A stretch of DNA of 64,000 nucleotides from Nematopogon swammerdamellus (GCA_946902875.1 OX336344.1:22403791-22467790); one strand, 5' to 3'. Shown: positions 19,906 to 29,981, counted from the stretch's first letter. Notes: generated by a model not told the origin, from the sequence alone. A program made the numbers and translations.

Positions 19906-20110
19906 GGCCATCTGAGTGGTTGCGGTAAGAACAATGATTAAAATTATAATTTTAATTAAGTTAGTTAGGACCGGTTTCACTACCTCGAGCTACAGTGTTC
20001 CATCAAGTTGAAGCCATCCAGCCGCACCTGAGTCAGTCGATCGCGTAACGCCGACGACGATGCACCCGCAGTTCGCGCACACCGCCCCCTTCAAACTCCG
20101 CTTCCATCAT
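19906..20110. repeat. GC-rich stretch shared with 42940-43030
   Basis: TGTTCCATCAAGTTGAAGCC, CGCACCTGAGTCAGTCGATC and CTTCAAACTCCGCTT line up with a similarly ordered segment at 42940-43030. Non-coding. It may be part of an unrecognised element such as a LINE 5' region. Confidence 0.45.
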
Positions 20111-20231
20111 ACCTCGGTTATTGCGGCTTGATTTCTTTGCAACTCTTTTCATTGCGCCACCTCTAGTAAATTACATGTTGATGTCGAATCTTGTATATGT
20201 ATGTATTTATTCTTTATTATTATTATTTATT

Positions 20232-20509
20232 TATATAAGGTCTTTCAAAATTAGTTCAGAGTACGGTAAGGTGGGGGGGGGGGGGGGGGGGGGGGGGGTT
20301 TCATCACCATTAAGATCTAACACGTGTAAGTTAGTAAAAAAAATCAAATTATTTCTATTCCATACTAATAAAACTAAAATTGTGGTTTTTCACAATTTCT
20401 GAAAGAAAGAGATTTATGTGTTGGAAGACTTTTTTGTTCCTGGCATGAAACTGAAACGATTACTAAAATTTTTTTTTACATTTTAAATTAAAAAAAAAGA
20501 CCTTATATA
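20232..20509. mobile_element. Candidate MITE enclosing a 26-G run
   Basis: TATATAAGGTCTTT (20232-20245) and its exact complement AAAGACCTTATATA (20496-20509) flank 250 bp that includes poly-G 20273-20298. No clear target duplication. Confidence 0.35.
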
Positions 20510-20567
20510 CACTAGCAGCTTGCAGCTGATGCGTGATGCGCTGATGTTCTTATTTATATATTTTATT

Positions 20568-20960
20568 TTATTTATTTATTTTTTGTTTATATTTATCTAC
20601 CAAATGTTTGTCAAGCTGATTTTTAAAACCATTCACTGGGATAGCACTCATCACTTCTTGTGGTAGCTTGTTCCAAGAGTCCACTACTCGGTTAGTTAGA
20701 AAGTACTTTCTTGGGTTGGAGTTGGAAGTGTTTCGGTTTAATTTTAAAGAATGTCCACGGAGTCTCTCGTTGGTGTTCATTGTGTACATTGAATTAAGAT
20801 TGGCTACATGGCCATTGAACATTTTGTATGTTTCGATGAGGTCCCCTCTTTGTCTTCTTTGCTTGCTTGAGCCACCACGCTTGATTGAACACCAATTTAT
20901 ACAAATTAGGCACAACAGGCATTCTATTCTAAATAACTTTGGAGATGTGGAAGAAGTACA
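20568..20960 (-). pseudogene. CR1-like LINE reverse-transcriptase C-terminus
   Basis: The minus-strand frame 20915-20568 reads RRQRGDLIETYKMFNG, then RGHSLKLNRNT, NRVVDSWNKLPQEVM and VNGFKNQLDKH. This RRxRGDLIETYK..RGHSLKL..RVVxxWNxLPxxVV..SFKxxLDKH order is typical of the C-terminal region of CR1/L2-type non-LTR reverse transcriptases. It stays open for about 115 codons to its stop, so it is less decayed than most here. The upstream catalytic part (YADD) is missing. Confidence 0.85.
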
Positions 20961-21139
20961 TGCAGGCGAATAAGAATAGTTTGTGGCAATCTAACGACTG
21001 TAAAGAAATATGTATGATAAACCACATACAAATACTACATAAATACTTTAATATGCATACTCGTATATGTGTATATAATATTATAACTACATATTATACA
21101 TATTATGTACATTAATCAGTGGTATTGTTGTACAAAAAA

Positions 21140-21750
21140 TCAACTGAATGAGAAGAGAGAGAGAGAGAGAGAAAAGGGGAATTAAGACATGTATGTCATA
21201 TAAAATATGTATTTACTTCGGTAAGGAAAGGAGAAGTTTGTTTAAATTTATCTTAAACACATTCACAGACGTAGAGGAGCGTAAATGCAGGGGCAGATTA
21301 TTCCAGAGGCGAGCTGTTTGTACTGTGGAAGAAGCCTTGTAGAACGAGCTTGAGTGAGCCGGTATTGCGAAGAGTAAGTTGTCAGCAGATTTTAAAGTCA
21401 GACCATGAGAAGAAAGAAATTCAAACCGTTCACTCAAATATTTGGGAACAGCAGGATCATTATCTCGGTATTCTTGGTGCGCTTCGGCAGAAACCGTCCT
21501 CACTGCATTGTTCACTATATTGCAGCAATATTCTCGAAGAGTTTCCTGGTCTCGATCGATCGCGTCTCCAACAAACCACGTTTTTAAAATTTTTTGATGG
21601 AAAAATAACTTCGCAGCGGAAAATTGGATGTGAACTCAACATTTTGTTCGAGCAGATATTTTATCGTCTCAGCGAAGTCCGGTGTTATTTGTATGAAAAA
21701 GATTGGTTGGATACGATTGGTGGATCTGTATTTCAAATCTTCGTCAAATA
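21140..21750 (-). pseudogene. L-c: (CT)n-tailed LINE C-terminal fragment
   Basis: The minus-strand frame 21515-21213 ends VQTARLWNNLPLHLRSSTSV then FKINLNKLLLSLPK. Its 3' side (plus-strand 21146-21170) is a (GA)n tract, so the element ends in (CT)n. The open frame continues upstream (ETLREYCCNIVNNA) without a recognised domain. A second copy with a much longer CT tail lies at 38097-38420. Confidence 0.75.
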
Positions 21751-21809
21751 ATGTATTTATTGGTTTAGGTTCAATATTATTTATTACTTAAGATAGATAT
21801 TTTTTTTCA
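21751..21809. other. Short AT-rich spacer
   Basis: Nothing supportable. Confidence 0.4.
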
Positions 21810-22205
21810 ATCAGCCCATAACACCGGGTGAACAAGGTGCCATGCCAGTGCTTCCTTCATTTCGCGCCGGCTACGCTGAACTGGGACGGAAAACACGAAC
21901 TATTTACATAGCCATTTCGACCGACGTTTCGCTCAGTGCGGTGGTACCAACCCGGTCGGGATAAACCCTAACAACTAGTAAGGTAAGAAGAAGGGACCTA
22001 CAGTTTAATAGCGTGGAATCCGAACCACGGTCAGCCTCCAACGGTCGAGCGGTCACCCACCGCGCTCAGCGTTGCTTAACAACAGTCGACTGACCGCACC
22101 ACTGAGCTACCGAGGCTGACGAATTTACTTATCCCTTAGTCGACTATTACATGCGACGGGGAGAGATGCAGTGGGGCTATTATTTTTAAGTACCGACCCC
22201 ACACG
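21810..22205 (-). mobile_element. S1 SINE with both leader and tRNA/5S head
   Basis: Read on the minus strand: leader (GTGTGGGGTCGGTACTTAAA, CCCCACTGCATCTCTCCCCG), TAGTCGACTAAGGGATAAG-type joint, AGCCTCGGTAGCTCAGTGGT, the 5S block partly deleted, B box, core and 3' domain. With 28963-29428 this shows leader and Pol III head coexisting in one element. Confidence 0.8.
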
Positions 22206-22262
22206 GTACAAAATATTACATAGATTATATAATATGTAAATTTCTCGAAAACATTTTACAGA

Positions 22263-22510
22263 AACCAGTCAGTCAGTCAGCGTGTAAGCGTCCACTGCTG
22301 GACATACGCCTCTCCAATTTTCCTCCAGTCCTCCCGGCCTTCAGCGGTACGGAACCACTGATTTCCGCCGACGTACTTGATGTCGTCGTCCCACCTGGCG
22401 GGTGGTCTTCCCACACTCCGTTTTCCTGTCCACGGCCGCCAGTGTAGGACACGGTTACTCCAGTCTCTTCGGCTAATGTGTTCAGCCCACTGCCACTAGA
22501 GCTTAGCCAC
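22263..22510 (-). pseudogene. RTE-like LINE ORF C-terminus
   Basis: Minus strand reads GRPPARWDDDIKYVGG, WFRTAEGREDWRKIGE and AYVQQWTLTR to a stop, after WAEHISRRDWSNRVLHWRP. A GRPxxRWxDDI...W.R.A.DR..W...GEAYVQQW ending is characteristic of RTE-clade non-LTR elements in insects. The plus side ends in (CAGT)n. The rest of the ORF is absent. Confidence 0.85.
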
Positions 22511-22549
22511 CCGGTTACTGAAACAAGCTCGATCGATACATAATTTATA

Positions 22550-22686
22550 TGGAGGGGCAAAGGCAGATTTATTGGATTTATTTACAGGAATTTCTTCTAG
22601 TCAACCTTTGGATGTTTGAGAGCCGTATGTTGTGAAATATAAGTAGGTTGTGGCGAAAGACTTGAGTGTGGGAATGTAAATATATT
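22550..22686 (-). mobile_element. E-family fragment
   Basis: GGGGCAAAGGCAGATTTATT, TCTAGTCAACCTTTGGATGT, GACTTGAGTGTGGGAATGTA. The (GATA) tail is lost; same arrangement as 34808-35010. Confidence 0.65.
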
Positions 22687-22925
22687 ATGATGTGCCCGCG
22701 GCTCCGCCCGCTCTCATATTTGACTTCTCTGCTAACCTCATGAGCCATTCAACGTGATAGTAAGTAGCCTATAGTTGATGGGAAGGATCAAGCTATCCGT
22801 GGAATTTTTTTTATTAAAATCGGTTCCGTGGTTCTCGAGTTATAAGCGCACAGACAGACAGACGGACAGACAGACAGACACAAAGCAGACGTTGGATTTT
22901 ATAGTTAAGAAAGGATAAGGATAAG
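22687..22925 (-). mobile_element. K: Helitron-like, (GACA)n-containing subtype
   Basis: Plus strand TGATGTGCCCGCGGCTCCGC, CATGAGCCATTCAACGTGAT, ATTAAAATCGGTTCCGTGGT, (GACA)n, CAGACGTTGGATTTTATAGT. Same subtype as 44198-44419, in reverse. The terminal CTAG is not preserved. Confidence 0.6.
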
Positions 22926-22929
22926 GATA

Positions 22930-23316
22930 CAATTAATACATAAATTACAAATTTAAAAAACCCCCGACCCTTAAAAAGCCAAAATAATTTCCGTTTACTT
23001 ACTTAAAGGAGTCGGGAGACCGCTAAGTAAATTCCCGCGCAGCTCTGAGTTTTTATATTTTATTTACTGAGCGGTCCCCGACTCCTTTAAGTAAGTAAAC
23101 GGAAATTATTTTTGGCTTTTTAAGGGTCGGGGGTTTTTAAAATTTGTAATTTAACTTTTATTTCAAGCTTTTTTTAAAAAACCGCATGAAAATCGGTCCA
23201 TCCCTTTGAGAGCTACGATGCCACAGACAGACACACACACTCACACACACACCCTCACACACACACACACACGTCAAACTTATAACACCCCTCCGTTTTT
23301 TTCGTCGGGGGTTAAA
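22930..23316 (-). mobile_element. T element, copy 3 (uninterrupted)
   Basis: Palindrome arms 22941-23026 and 23065-23160, then AAACCGCATGAAAATCGGTC, AGCTACGATGCCACAGACAG, (CA)n, GTCAAACTTATAACACCCCT, CCGTTTTTTTCGTCGGGGGT. This copy defines the normal order of the family. Confidence 0.85.
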
Positions 23317-23795
23317 AATAAAGCGACATAGCCACCCAGTTCGGAAGCAACAAAACAATAATAAACAAATTAATACCCTATGTTGCGCCCCCTGACCGCG
23401 CCCCAGCGAAAGATAACATTGTCTATGGCTTTTCCATAGAATTTCAATAATTACCTTTTCGCATAGTACTTTATTGAGACCTGCTTTTAAACCCGACAAG
23501 TGTGACATAGTTGCGCCAATGAGTTTCCACTTGAGCTGATTGTGCAAGTGGAGTTTTTCCCTTAGCTTGAAATAAAGTTTGCGCAGTAAGCTTAATGAAA
23601 ATTGATGAGCCGGACCGGGGAAGCTGCGAATCTTTTCCACTCCCACTGGCTACGCTCTGCATCGTTTGAAATAGCTGGATGAAATTAATGTTGATGAAAT
23701 TCTTTGCAAGTTCTTTGTTAGAGTGTCCCGTGTTAGAGTCATAGTCGAAGACATAGTTATTGAATTGCATGAAATATCAATCAATCAATCATCAA
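23317..23795. other. No recognised gene; short L-d scrap at its start
   Basis: AGCCACCCAGTTCGGAAGCA near 23330 is the 3'-terminal motif of the L-d LINE. The rest has a 99-codon minus-strand frame (23770-23471) with no recognised motif and (TCAA)n near 23775. Confidence 0.45.
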
Positions 23796-24180
23796 TCAAT
23801 ACTAATAATAAATCTGTAATGTATGGTCATGGAGTAAGTTACTTTGTTTTATGAGATACTGCGTCTGTAGACTCTATGTATGATACTAAAACTAAATTGA
23901 CGATTTTTAGAAATCTTTTCTGTATGTGTGTATGTATGTTCCTCCATAACTTTTAAACAGATCATCTGAATTCGATGAAAATTCGATGAAACAAGCATAT
24001 TTACCTATACAAGACACAGGATAGGCTAAATAAAAGTTCCAGTTCCGGTTACGCTAAGATGTGGCTCCCATACAAACCAAATTGTTCCGCGCTCCGAAAT
24101 AAAGGTACAGTAGCGGGCTTACTTACTTTCTTCTTTATAGATATGAATTTCACGCGAGCGAAGCCGCGGGCAAAAGCTAG
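23796..24180 (+). mobile_element. K: Helitron-like element, 385 bp
   Basis: Begins about TCAATACTAATAATAAATCT and ends GCGAAGCCGCGGGCAAAAGC+TAG followed by T. The internal sequence (GGTCATGGAGTAAGTTACTT, GTTCCGCGCTCCGAAATAAA) is shared with 49810-50163. Confidence 0.7.
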
Positions 24181-24227
24181 TTATGGAATATAATTGGAAT
24201 GATCAAAGTTACCAAAAGTTAAAAGAA

Positions 24228-24556
24228 CCGCGTGGGGCCGGCACTTAAAAAAATAGCCCCACTGCATCTCTTCCCGTTCATGTCGTAAAAGGCGACTAAG
24301 GGATAAGGCGACGATGCTGTGCTAAAGGGCGACAAGATAGCCACCACTCACCTTGGCACGGTCCTTCCACCGATTCGTGCAGCAGGTGCGTCTTCGCACC
24401 TTACTGGCTGCTTGATGGTTATCTTGTCCGAATACTTTGCTAAAGGTGGTGGTCGGTGTTGTTCTGTAATTTACAAGAGCACTTGCAGCACAACACCGAT
24501 CACTCTGCTTACCCCGATTGTTGGGATATAGCGTGTTATATGTATGTATGTATGAC
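24228..24556 (+). mobile_element. F repeat, full length with (TATG)n tail
   Basis: CGCGTGGGGCCGGCACTTAA, AGCCCCACTGCATCTCTTCC, GTCGTAAAAGGCGACTAAGG, ACCTTGGCACGGTCCTTCCA, then CGGTGTTGTTCTG...CAGCACAACACCG (internal inverted repeat), TCTGCTTACCCCGATTGTTG and (TATG)n. SINE- or LINE-tail-like; no protein coded. Confidence 0.75.
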
Positions 24557-24723
24557 CAAAGTTTGAATTATATAATCTTCTCTTAGGGTTAAACAATGAA
24601 ACCACTCGAAGGATGAAGTATCTGCGGATGTATAAAGCTGAACTGACTCACACTACTCCATTTATATCGAGGCTTACTCGTATTCTTACTTATTACTAGA
24701 TAATTTATTTTATGCCTAATTAT

Positions 24724-25010
24724 TTTCATTCCATTTCAATCCGTTTAATTTCATTCCGTTCTGTTTTGGTTCATTCCACTTCATGCTATTCTGTTGCGTT
24801 ACGTTCAATGCCCTTCAAATTAGTTTCATTTATCCCATTCAGTTTGGTCAATTATGTACATCCTATTATGTTTCGTTACGTTCCATGTCATATAAATCTG
24901 TTTCATTTCATACCATTCTGGTTTGATCCGTTCCACTTCATGCTATTCTGTTTTGATCCTTTCCACTTTATCCTATTCTATTTTTGATCCGTTCCGTTTC
25001 ATTCTATCTC
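24724..25010. repeat. Degenerate pentanucleotide satellite (TTCYR)n
   Basis: From 24724 the sequence parses in fives: TTTCA TTCCA TTTCA ATCCG, later TTCCA CTTCA TGCTA TTCTG. Near 24930-24990 a 30-bp unit (GATCCGTTCCACTTCATGCT...) repeats. ORFs across it are repeat artefacts. Confidence 0.8.
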
Positions 25011-25407
25011 CACTCGCTTCATTCAATTCCAGTTTTGAGTCATACTTACAGAAAAGAGGGAGAAACTCAACCTTGCCACATCTTCCTATTCCTATCGTCT
25101 CAACCCTCTCGGAAAACTCTTTCAGCCCCTCCCCCCACACGTGGCAGTAATTTAACTCTGCATATGAGTCTGATACCCTCCTACGCCAACCCTCACAGCC
25201 CCCACCCCTCAGGATCAGCCAGCGGCCATCCGTAGCTGTCGGATTACTACGCTGGCCTACTCGTGGATTCAAGACGAGATCTTTCGGGAAAGTAGGATAC
25301 GAAAACTCCAAGCACGGTGGTGACAGATTTTAATTCACTGCCTCTCGCTAACGAAGCAATGCTTCTTGCAATGCTTTTACGGCTCGGCCATTAGCTGGGA
25401 AAAGTGT
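25011..25407. other. No recognised feature
   Basis: A 112-codon minus-strand frame (25311-24973) runs through here into the satellite. No domain, no homologue recognised. Contains one CACGTG (about 25138). Confidence 0.4.
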
Positions 25408-25713
25408 AAAAAAAACCGGCCATCTGCGAGTCGAACTCGCGCACCGAGGGTTCCGTATCGCATGTCATGGTCAGCGCCACTCACGCCATCTATGGCGTGT
25501 TATAGGTAATGCTTCATATTAGTTCAAATGTTTCATACTGTTTTCGGTAGATGGCGGGCATACACTTTTTAGTTTCTTGTATGGGGCCCCGTGAATTTTT
25601 TACTTTTTCTTACTTTTATTATAATTTGTTGTTATATCGGCCGTAATAACACTATTCTGTGAAAATTTCAACCGGCTACCTTTTACGGTTCAAGAGATAC
25701 AGCCCTCGGTCAG

Positions 25714-25755
<42 letters not shown>

Positions 25756-25808
25756 GGCGTAAGCTTAGTAATAGGGTCCCGTACGACGGATACGGAACCC
25801 TAAAAAAC
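25408..25808 (+). mobile_element. P element, full length
   Basis: AAAAAAAACCGGCCATCTGC, AGTCGAACTCGCGCACCGAG, GCGCCACTCACGCCATCTAT, (GACA)n at 25710-25755, AGTAATAGGGTCCCGTACGA, TACGGAACCCTAAAAA. Confidence 0.9.
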
Positions 25809-25859
25809 AAGTATTTGCTTTATCAAAATGAATGTAAGGTATACCCATTCAAAGGTTGC

Positions 25860-26175
25860 TACCGTGTGGGGCCGGTACTTAAAATAATAGCCCCACTGCA
25901 TCTCTCCCCGTGTATGTCGTAAGAGGCGACTAAGGGATAAGGACAAGATACTGCGCTAACCACTTCTCACCTTGGCGCAGTCCTTCCACCTAGTCATGCA
26001 GCAGGTGTGTTCTTCGTGCCTTACTTGCTGCTTGATAGTTGTCTTGTCCGTATATTGTGCTAAACGTGGTGGTCGGTGTTGTGCTGTAGTTTACCAGAGT
26101 CCTTATAGCACAACACCGATTACTCTGCTTACCCTGATTGTCGGGATACAGCGTGTGTTATGTATGTATGTATGT
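25860..26175 (+). mobile_element. F repeat, full length
   Basis: ACCGTGTGGGGCCGGTACTT, AGAGGCGACTAAGGGATAAG, TCATGCAGCAGGTGTGTTCT, GTGGTCGGTGTTGTGCTGTA, TAGCACAACACCGATTACTC, (TATG)n tail. Confidence 0.8.
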
Positions 26176-26436
26176 AGGTTGCTCTTAAAGCTGACTTTCT
26201 TTCAAAATAAATATGTAGATGCTTCCTTCAAAGAACATACCGGGAAGTCTGGGAGCCATGCTCGGAACATAATGCCTCGATTTTCAGCCTTTTTGCAATA
26301 TAATGAAATGGTGCGCGAGCCTGCGGAACATTGGTGCGATTACGGAATTGGTCTAAGCGTGTGTAAGAATATATGGATCAGGCTTATGCATTTTTGTATA
26401 AACTCAGTCACTCAAATTTTGCACAGGAGACTTTAG
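26176..26436. other. No recognised feature
   Basis: Unassigned, no homology noticed. Confidence 0.4.
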
Positions 26437-26868
26437 CGGTGGCGGCGGGTGGCCGAGTGGTTTGGGCATCGGCTTCTCATGCGGGTGGTCCGAGGTTCGA
26501 ATCCGGTCGCCGTGTACCAATGAGTTTTTTCTGACGAAAAAATTTTCGTGCATACCTACACCTGCTGCTTCACCGTTCGGAACCGGTGTAAAACTGTAGG
26601 TTTTAGGTTTTAGGTTTTTTGTTAGGTTTCTTGCCACTTACTAGGTGGTAGGATCAAATTTTAGCCGACTGGGTTGGCACCACCGTACTGGATGTAAGAT
26701 GGCCGCATAGCAGCCTCGGTTGTGTTCTCCTCTAGTCCAGTATAGCCAGTAATCCAGGGAAGGCTCCGGTATGGCACCTACCTTCTGGGAGGTGATATTG
26801 GCTAGTCAGAGCATGTGCTTTGGCCCCTCTGACTCAGCCACACATATCGAATTACATAAAAAAAGCGG
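26437..26868 (+). mobile_element. S2 SINE, full length
   Basis: Reference copy. The head GGGTGGCCGAGTGGTTTGGG has the TGGCCGAGTGG Box A of serine/leucine tRNAs, and GGTTCGAATCC is a consensus Box B. Then TTTTTTCTGACGAAAAAATT, CCTGCTGCTTCACCGTTCGG and a short TTTTAGGT run. The core TTACTAGGTGGTAGG / TTGGCACCACCGTACTGG follows, then CCAGTATAGCCAGTAATCCA, ATGGCACCTACCTTCTGGGA and an A-rich tail. About 430 bp, long for a SINE. Confidence 0.85.
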
Positions 26869-26884
26869 TAAATATTATGTAGAT

Positions 26885-27245
26885 AATCATTTAGTTGTAC
26901 ATACATACTTACATATCGTCACGCCTGTTTCCCGGTGGGGTAGGCAGAGGCAATGGATCTCTACGTTCCACAATCCTGACACACCTCTGCCGCCTCTTCC
27001 ACTCTCATAATGTTCTTCATACATGCTCGTCGGTTACATGTACTATGCACTTGACCTTTTTTGAGCACATGCCCGATCTGGTCTAGGTACGTGCGTCTAG
27101 GGCGACCCTTCCCGGCTCTTCCACTCACATTCGCTCCATAAATCTCTTTAGTTAGTCTCATATCATGCATTCTTCCAACACTTACTGACTCGTGTTCCAA
27201 CATGACCGAACCACTCAAGCACTCCCTTCTCAATTCCTGTCACTA
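26885..27245 (-). pseudogene. G LINE C-terminal fragment, longest copy
   Basis: Minus strand: LEWFGHVG, then [60 protein letters not shown], then a frame change before the final SAYPTGK-like end. It extends the family upstream to the WFGHV motif seen in many non-LTR ORF2 tails. The plus side has (CATA)n. Confidence 0.7.
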
Positions 27246-27361
27246 TAATTATCTTTTTTCTTTCACTTTATCTTCTTTCCATAAGTTGTTATAATATTAT
27301 TTAGGATTTTATCCAGTTTAAAAATATTATTTTATCATATAGGTACAATGATGTATTGGGA

Positions 27362-27597
27362 TAGCTCGACCGTTGGAGGCTGACCGTGGTTCGGATTCCA
27401 CGTAAAACTGTAGGTCCCTTCCCATCTTACCTTACTAGGTGGTAGGGTTTATCCCGCCCGAGTTGATACCACCACACTGCATGAAAAGTCGGTCGAAACG
27501 GCTATGTAATGTTTTTCCGTCCATTTCAGTGTAGCCAGTGCAGTTGTCACGGATGTTGTAGGTGATTTAGCCAACCGTGTCAATATCTATAAAAAAT
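27362..27597 (+). mobile_element. S1 SINE, 5'-truncated with internal deletion
   Basis: Starts AGCTCGACCGTTGGAGGCTG. The core is intact. The stretch between CAGTGTAGCC and TGTCACGGATGTTG is mostly deleted. Confidence 0.8.
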
Positions 27598-27639
27598 ATA
27601 TTTACACACGCAAATCGACGTCTGCTTTCCTTCAAGTGC

Positions 27640-28110
27640 TGAATACAAGATAATGAAGACCAAGATGATGCCTCCCGCCTCACCAGGGATCCGTACAGGG
27701 TTCGTTTACACAGTTCCATTTATATTATGTTGTTATGTTGTTAAAAACGACTCTTTCCACGCATCATCGGTGAGTCCATCGAGATCTGGAAGCATGCCAA
27801 CTTCAACAGAGAAGACTCCTACAGGCTGTCTCCGGTATGGAATCCCGTGCTCGCCCCCCTGAAGAGCGGCAGGTCTGGCAGTGTGCACCAGCAGCAGCTG
27901 GAGGACACTGTCAGTACATTCTGCTCCTCGGCGGAGGTGCGGAACGCAGCCCAAGCTGAATTGGTGCCTACCCACAGCTGTAACTACAATCTACGCAGCC
28001 GCTCGCGTTTGACAAGCAGTGTTCTGTCAACCGCGGGCCCGACCGCAGCCAGGCACTCGCCCTGATGACGGACTGCACGCGCCAGGCCGAAACGTCGGCC
28101 ACAGGGACCG
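27640..28110 (+). pseudogene. Penelope-like element C-terminal and 3' remnant
   Basis: Across frames near 27780-27850 the pattern WKHA-NFNREDSYR-LSPVWNPVL is readable. This matches the C-terminal arm of the Penelope GIY-YIG region (compare NFNREDS at about 5020). 27847-28065 is open in one frame (LAPLKSGRSGSVHQQQ, YNLRSRSRLTSSV). The 3' end has CTGATGACGGACTGCACGCG and GCCGAAACGTCGGCCAC, the Penelope 3'-end type. The catalytic part is missing. Confidence 0.7.
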
Positions 28111-28194
28111 CGAATTTCAACCATGGTAAGCCAAATACCAACCATAATATGTTATGTTTACTGTCGCAAATCAAAGAGAATTAATCTTGACATG

Positions 28195-28312
28195 ACATGA
28201 ATCTTGGCGTCGAGTATAGTGTAGCCGGTACGACCAAAGGGCAGCACTGACATGACACCTAGCTTCACCAGCCTGTTATGGACTGGCATCGCGGGTGTCG
28301 AAGTGATGTTGT
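28195..28312 (+). mobile_element. S1 SINE 3' fragment
   Basis: AGTGTAGCCGGTACGACCAA, GCACTGACATGACACCTAGC, GGGTGTCGAAGTGATGT. Ends where an S2 tail begins. Confidence 0.65.
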
Positions 28313-28716
28313 CTTTTTTTATGTAATCCGGTATGGGTGACTGAGTCGGAGGGGCCAAAGCACATGCTCCAACCAGCCAATAACACCTCCGAGAAGGTTG
28401 GTGCCTTACCGGAGACTTCCCTGGATTGCTGGCTATACTGGACTAGAGGAGAACACACCGAGGTTGCTACGCGGCCATCTTACATCCAGTACGGTGGTAC
28501 CAATCAAGTCGGCTACAATTTGAGCCTACCACCTAGTAAGGGGTAAGGGAAGGGACCTACAGTTTTACACCGGTTCCGAACGGTGAAGCAACAGGTGTAG
28601 GTATGCAAGTAAATTTTTTCGGCAGAAAAAACTCATTGGTACACGCCGACCGGATTCGAACCTCGGACCTCTTGCATGAGAGGCCGATGCCCAAACCAAT
28701 CGGCCACCCGCCGCTC
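28313..28716 (-). mobile_element. S2 SINE, full length
   Basis: TTTTTTTATGTAATCCGGTA to ATTCGAACCTCGGACCTCTT and GGCCACCCGCCGC. The complement carries both Box A and Box B. Confidence 0.85.
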
Positions 28717-28962
28717 ATGTCTGCCATAGGATTACGTACCTACACGTTGATCAAGCGAGATATTGCCTTCGGAAAACCGCTTGGGTATGCAAAGGGAAAC
28801 TCAGTCCATTACCTAATTAATTGACTGGAATGGAAATTCCATTAAATTAAAAGCTTTTTTACTACAAGCTAACTCTATAAACCAATCCTCTTTCCTTGTG
28901 TGTTATTGCATGATGAAGGATCATGAAAATTATCCTTTTCTACCTACTTTAGATTTTTGTTT
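28717..28962. other. No recognised feature
   Basis: Unassigned. Confidence 0.4.
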
Positions 28963-29428
28963 TTTTTTTTATGGAACCTGACACGGTTGGCTACATCACC
29001 TACAACATCCGTGATGTCAGCCCATAACACCGGGTGAACTAGGTGCCATGTCAGTGCTTCCCTTCATTTCATGTCGGCTACACTAAACTGGACGGAAAAC
29101 ACGAACTATTTACATAGCCGTTTCGACCGACGTTTCGTTCAGTGCGGTTGTACCAACCCGGCCGGGATAAACCCTACCACCTAGTTAGGTAAGAAGGGAA
29201 GGGACCTACAGTTTAACGTGGAATCCGAACCACGGTCAGCCTCCAACGGTAGAGCGGTCACCCATCCAATCACTGACCACGCTCAGCGTTGCTTAATAAC
29301 AGTTGACTAACCAACCGCGCCACTGAGCTACCGAGGCTGACGAATTTTCTTATCCCTTAGTCGACTTTTACGACATGCGACGGGGAGAGATGCAGTGGGG
29401 CTATTCTTTTTAACGACCCCACACGATT
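28963..29428 (-). mobile_element. S1 SINE, complete: leader + tRNA/5S head + core + 3' domain
   Basis: Reference copy. On the minus strand in order: leader GTGTGGGGTCGTT, AATAGCCCCACTGCATCTCT, TCGACTAAGGGATAAGAAAA; A box TCGGTAGCTCAGTGGCGCGG; 5S-like TTAAGCAACGCTGAGCGTGG and GGATGGGTGACCGCTC; B box TGGTTCGGATTCCACG; core ACTAGGTGGTAGGGTTTATC and GGTTGTACAACCGCACTGAA-type sequence; 3' domain; A tail. About 465 bp. Confidence 0.85.
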
Positions 29429-29495
29429 CAATGTTTTAAATTTTCATTTACATACCTGCGTACATGACATATTATCGCGCTGCATTTCGAAAATC

Positions 29496-29702
29496 CGCGT
29501 AAGCAGAGTAATCGGTGTTGTGCGGCAAGAACTCTGGAAAGTTACAGCACAACACCGACCACCGCATTTAGCAAATTGTATTGTTAGTTGCTAATGCGTC
29601 GTGACTCGGGAAGGACCGTCTCAAAGTGAGAGGTGGCTATTCTGTCGCCCTTTAGCATAGCATCTTGTCCTTATCCCTTAGTCGCCTTTTACGACATGCA
29701 CG
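29496..29702 (-). mobile_element. F repeat, partial
   Basis: GTAAGCAGAGTAATCGGTGT, AGCACAACACCGACCACCGC, GTGAGAGGTGGCTATTCTGT, TTATCCCTTAGTCGCCTTTT. The (CATA)n end is lost. Confidence 0.75.
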
Positions 29703-29940
29703 TTTCCTTCTTACCTTACTAGGTGGTAGGGTTTATCCCACCCGGGTTGATACCACCGCACTGAATGAAACGACTGTCGAAACGGCTATGTAAATAGTTC
29801 GAGTTTTCCGTCCAGTTCAGTGTAGCATACATGAAATGAAGGGAAGCACTGACATGGCACCCAGTTCACCCGGTGTTATGGGCTGACATCACGGATTTTG
29901 TAGGTGATGTAGCCAACCGTGTCAGTTTCCATAAAAAAGA
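29703..29940 (+). mobile_element. S1 SINE, headless, joined to F
   Basis: Starts in the pre-core CTTACCTTACTAGGTGGTAG and runs to CCATAAAAAAGAAA. The join with the inverted F repeat at GACATGCACG is abrupt. Confidence 0.8.
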
Positions 29941-29981
29941 AAGGTTCATGGCTATCGTAGTTAAATTGCTTTTTCGATATA

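Noticed and set aside
22263..22510. Possible host kinase-like or basic protein from the minus-strand open frame SSGSGLNTLAEETG
   Set aside because: The alternative frame gives the clear RTE LINE ending GRPPARWDDDI...AYVQQW; the longer ORF is its shadow.
23158..23646. 162-codon minus-strand ORF
   Set aside because: Its C-terminal half is translated T-element (TG)n and poly-T sequence (VCVCVCEGV); the rest has no motif.
24973..25311. 112-codon minus-strand ORF as a host exon
   Set aside because: Runs into the pentamer satellite, with no motif and no splice context that I can support.
25972..26436. 154-codon plus-strand ORF
   Set aside because: First half is translated F repeat and its (TATG)n tail; the rest shows no recognisable domain.
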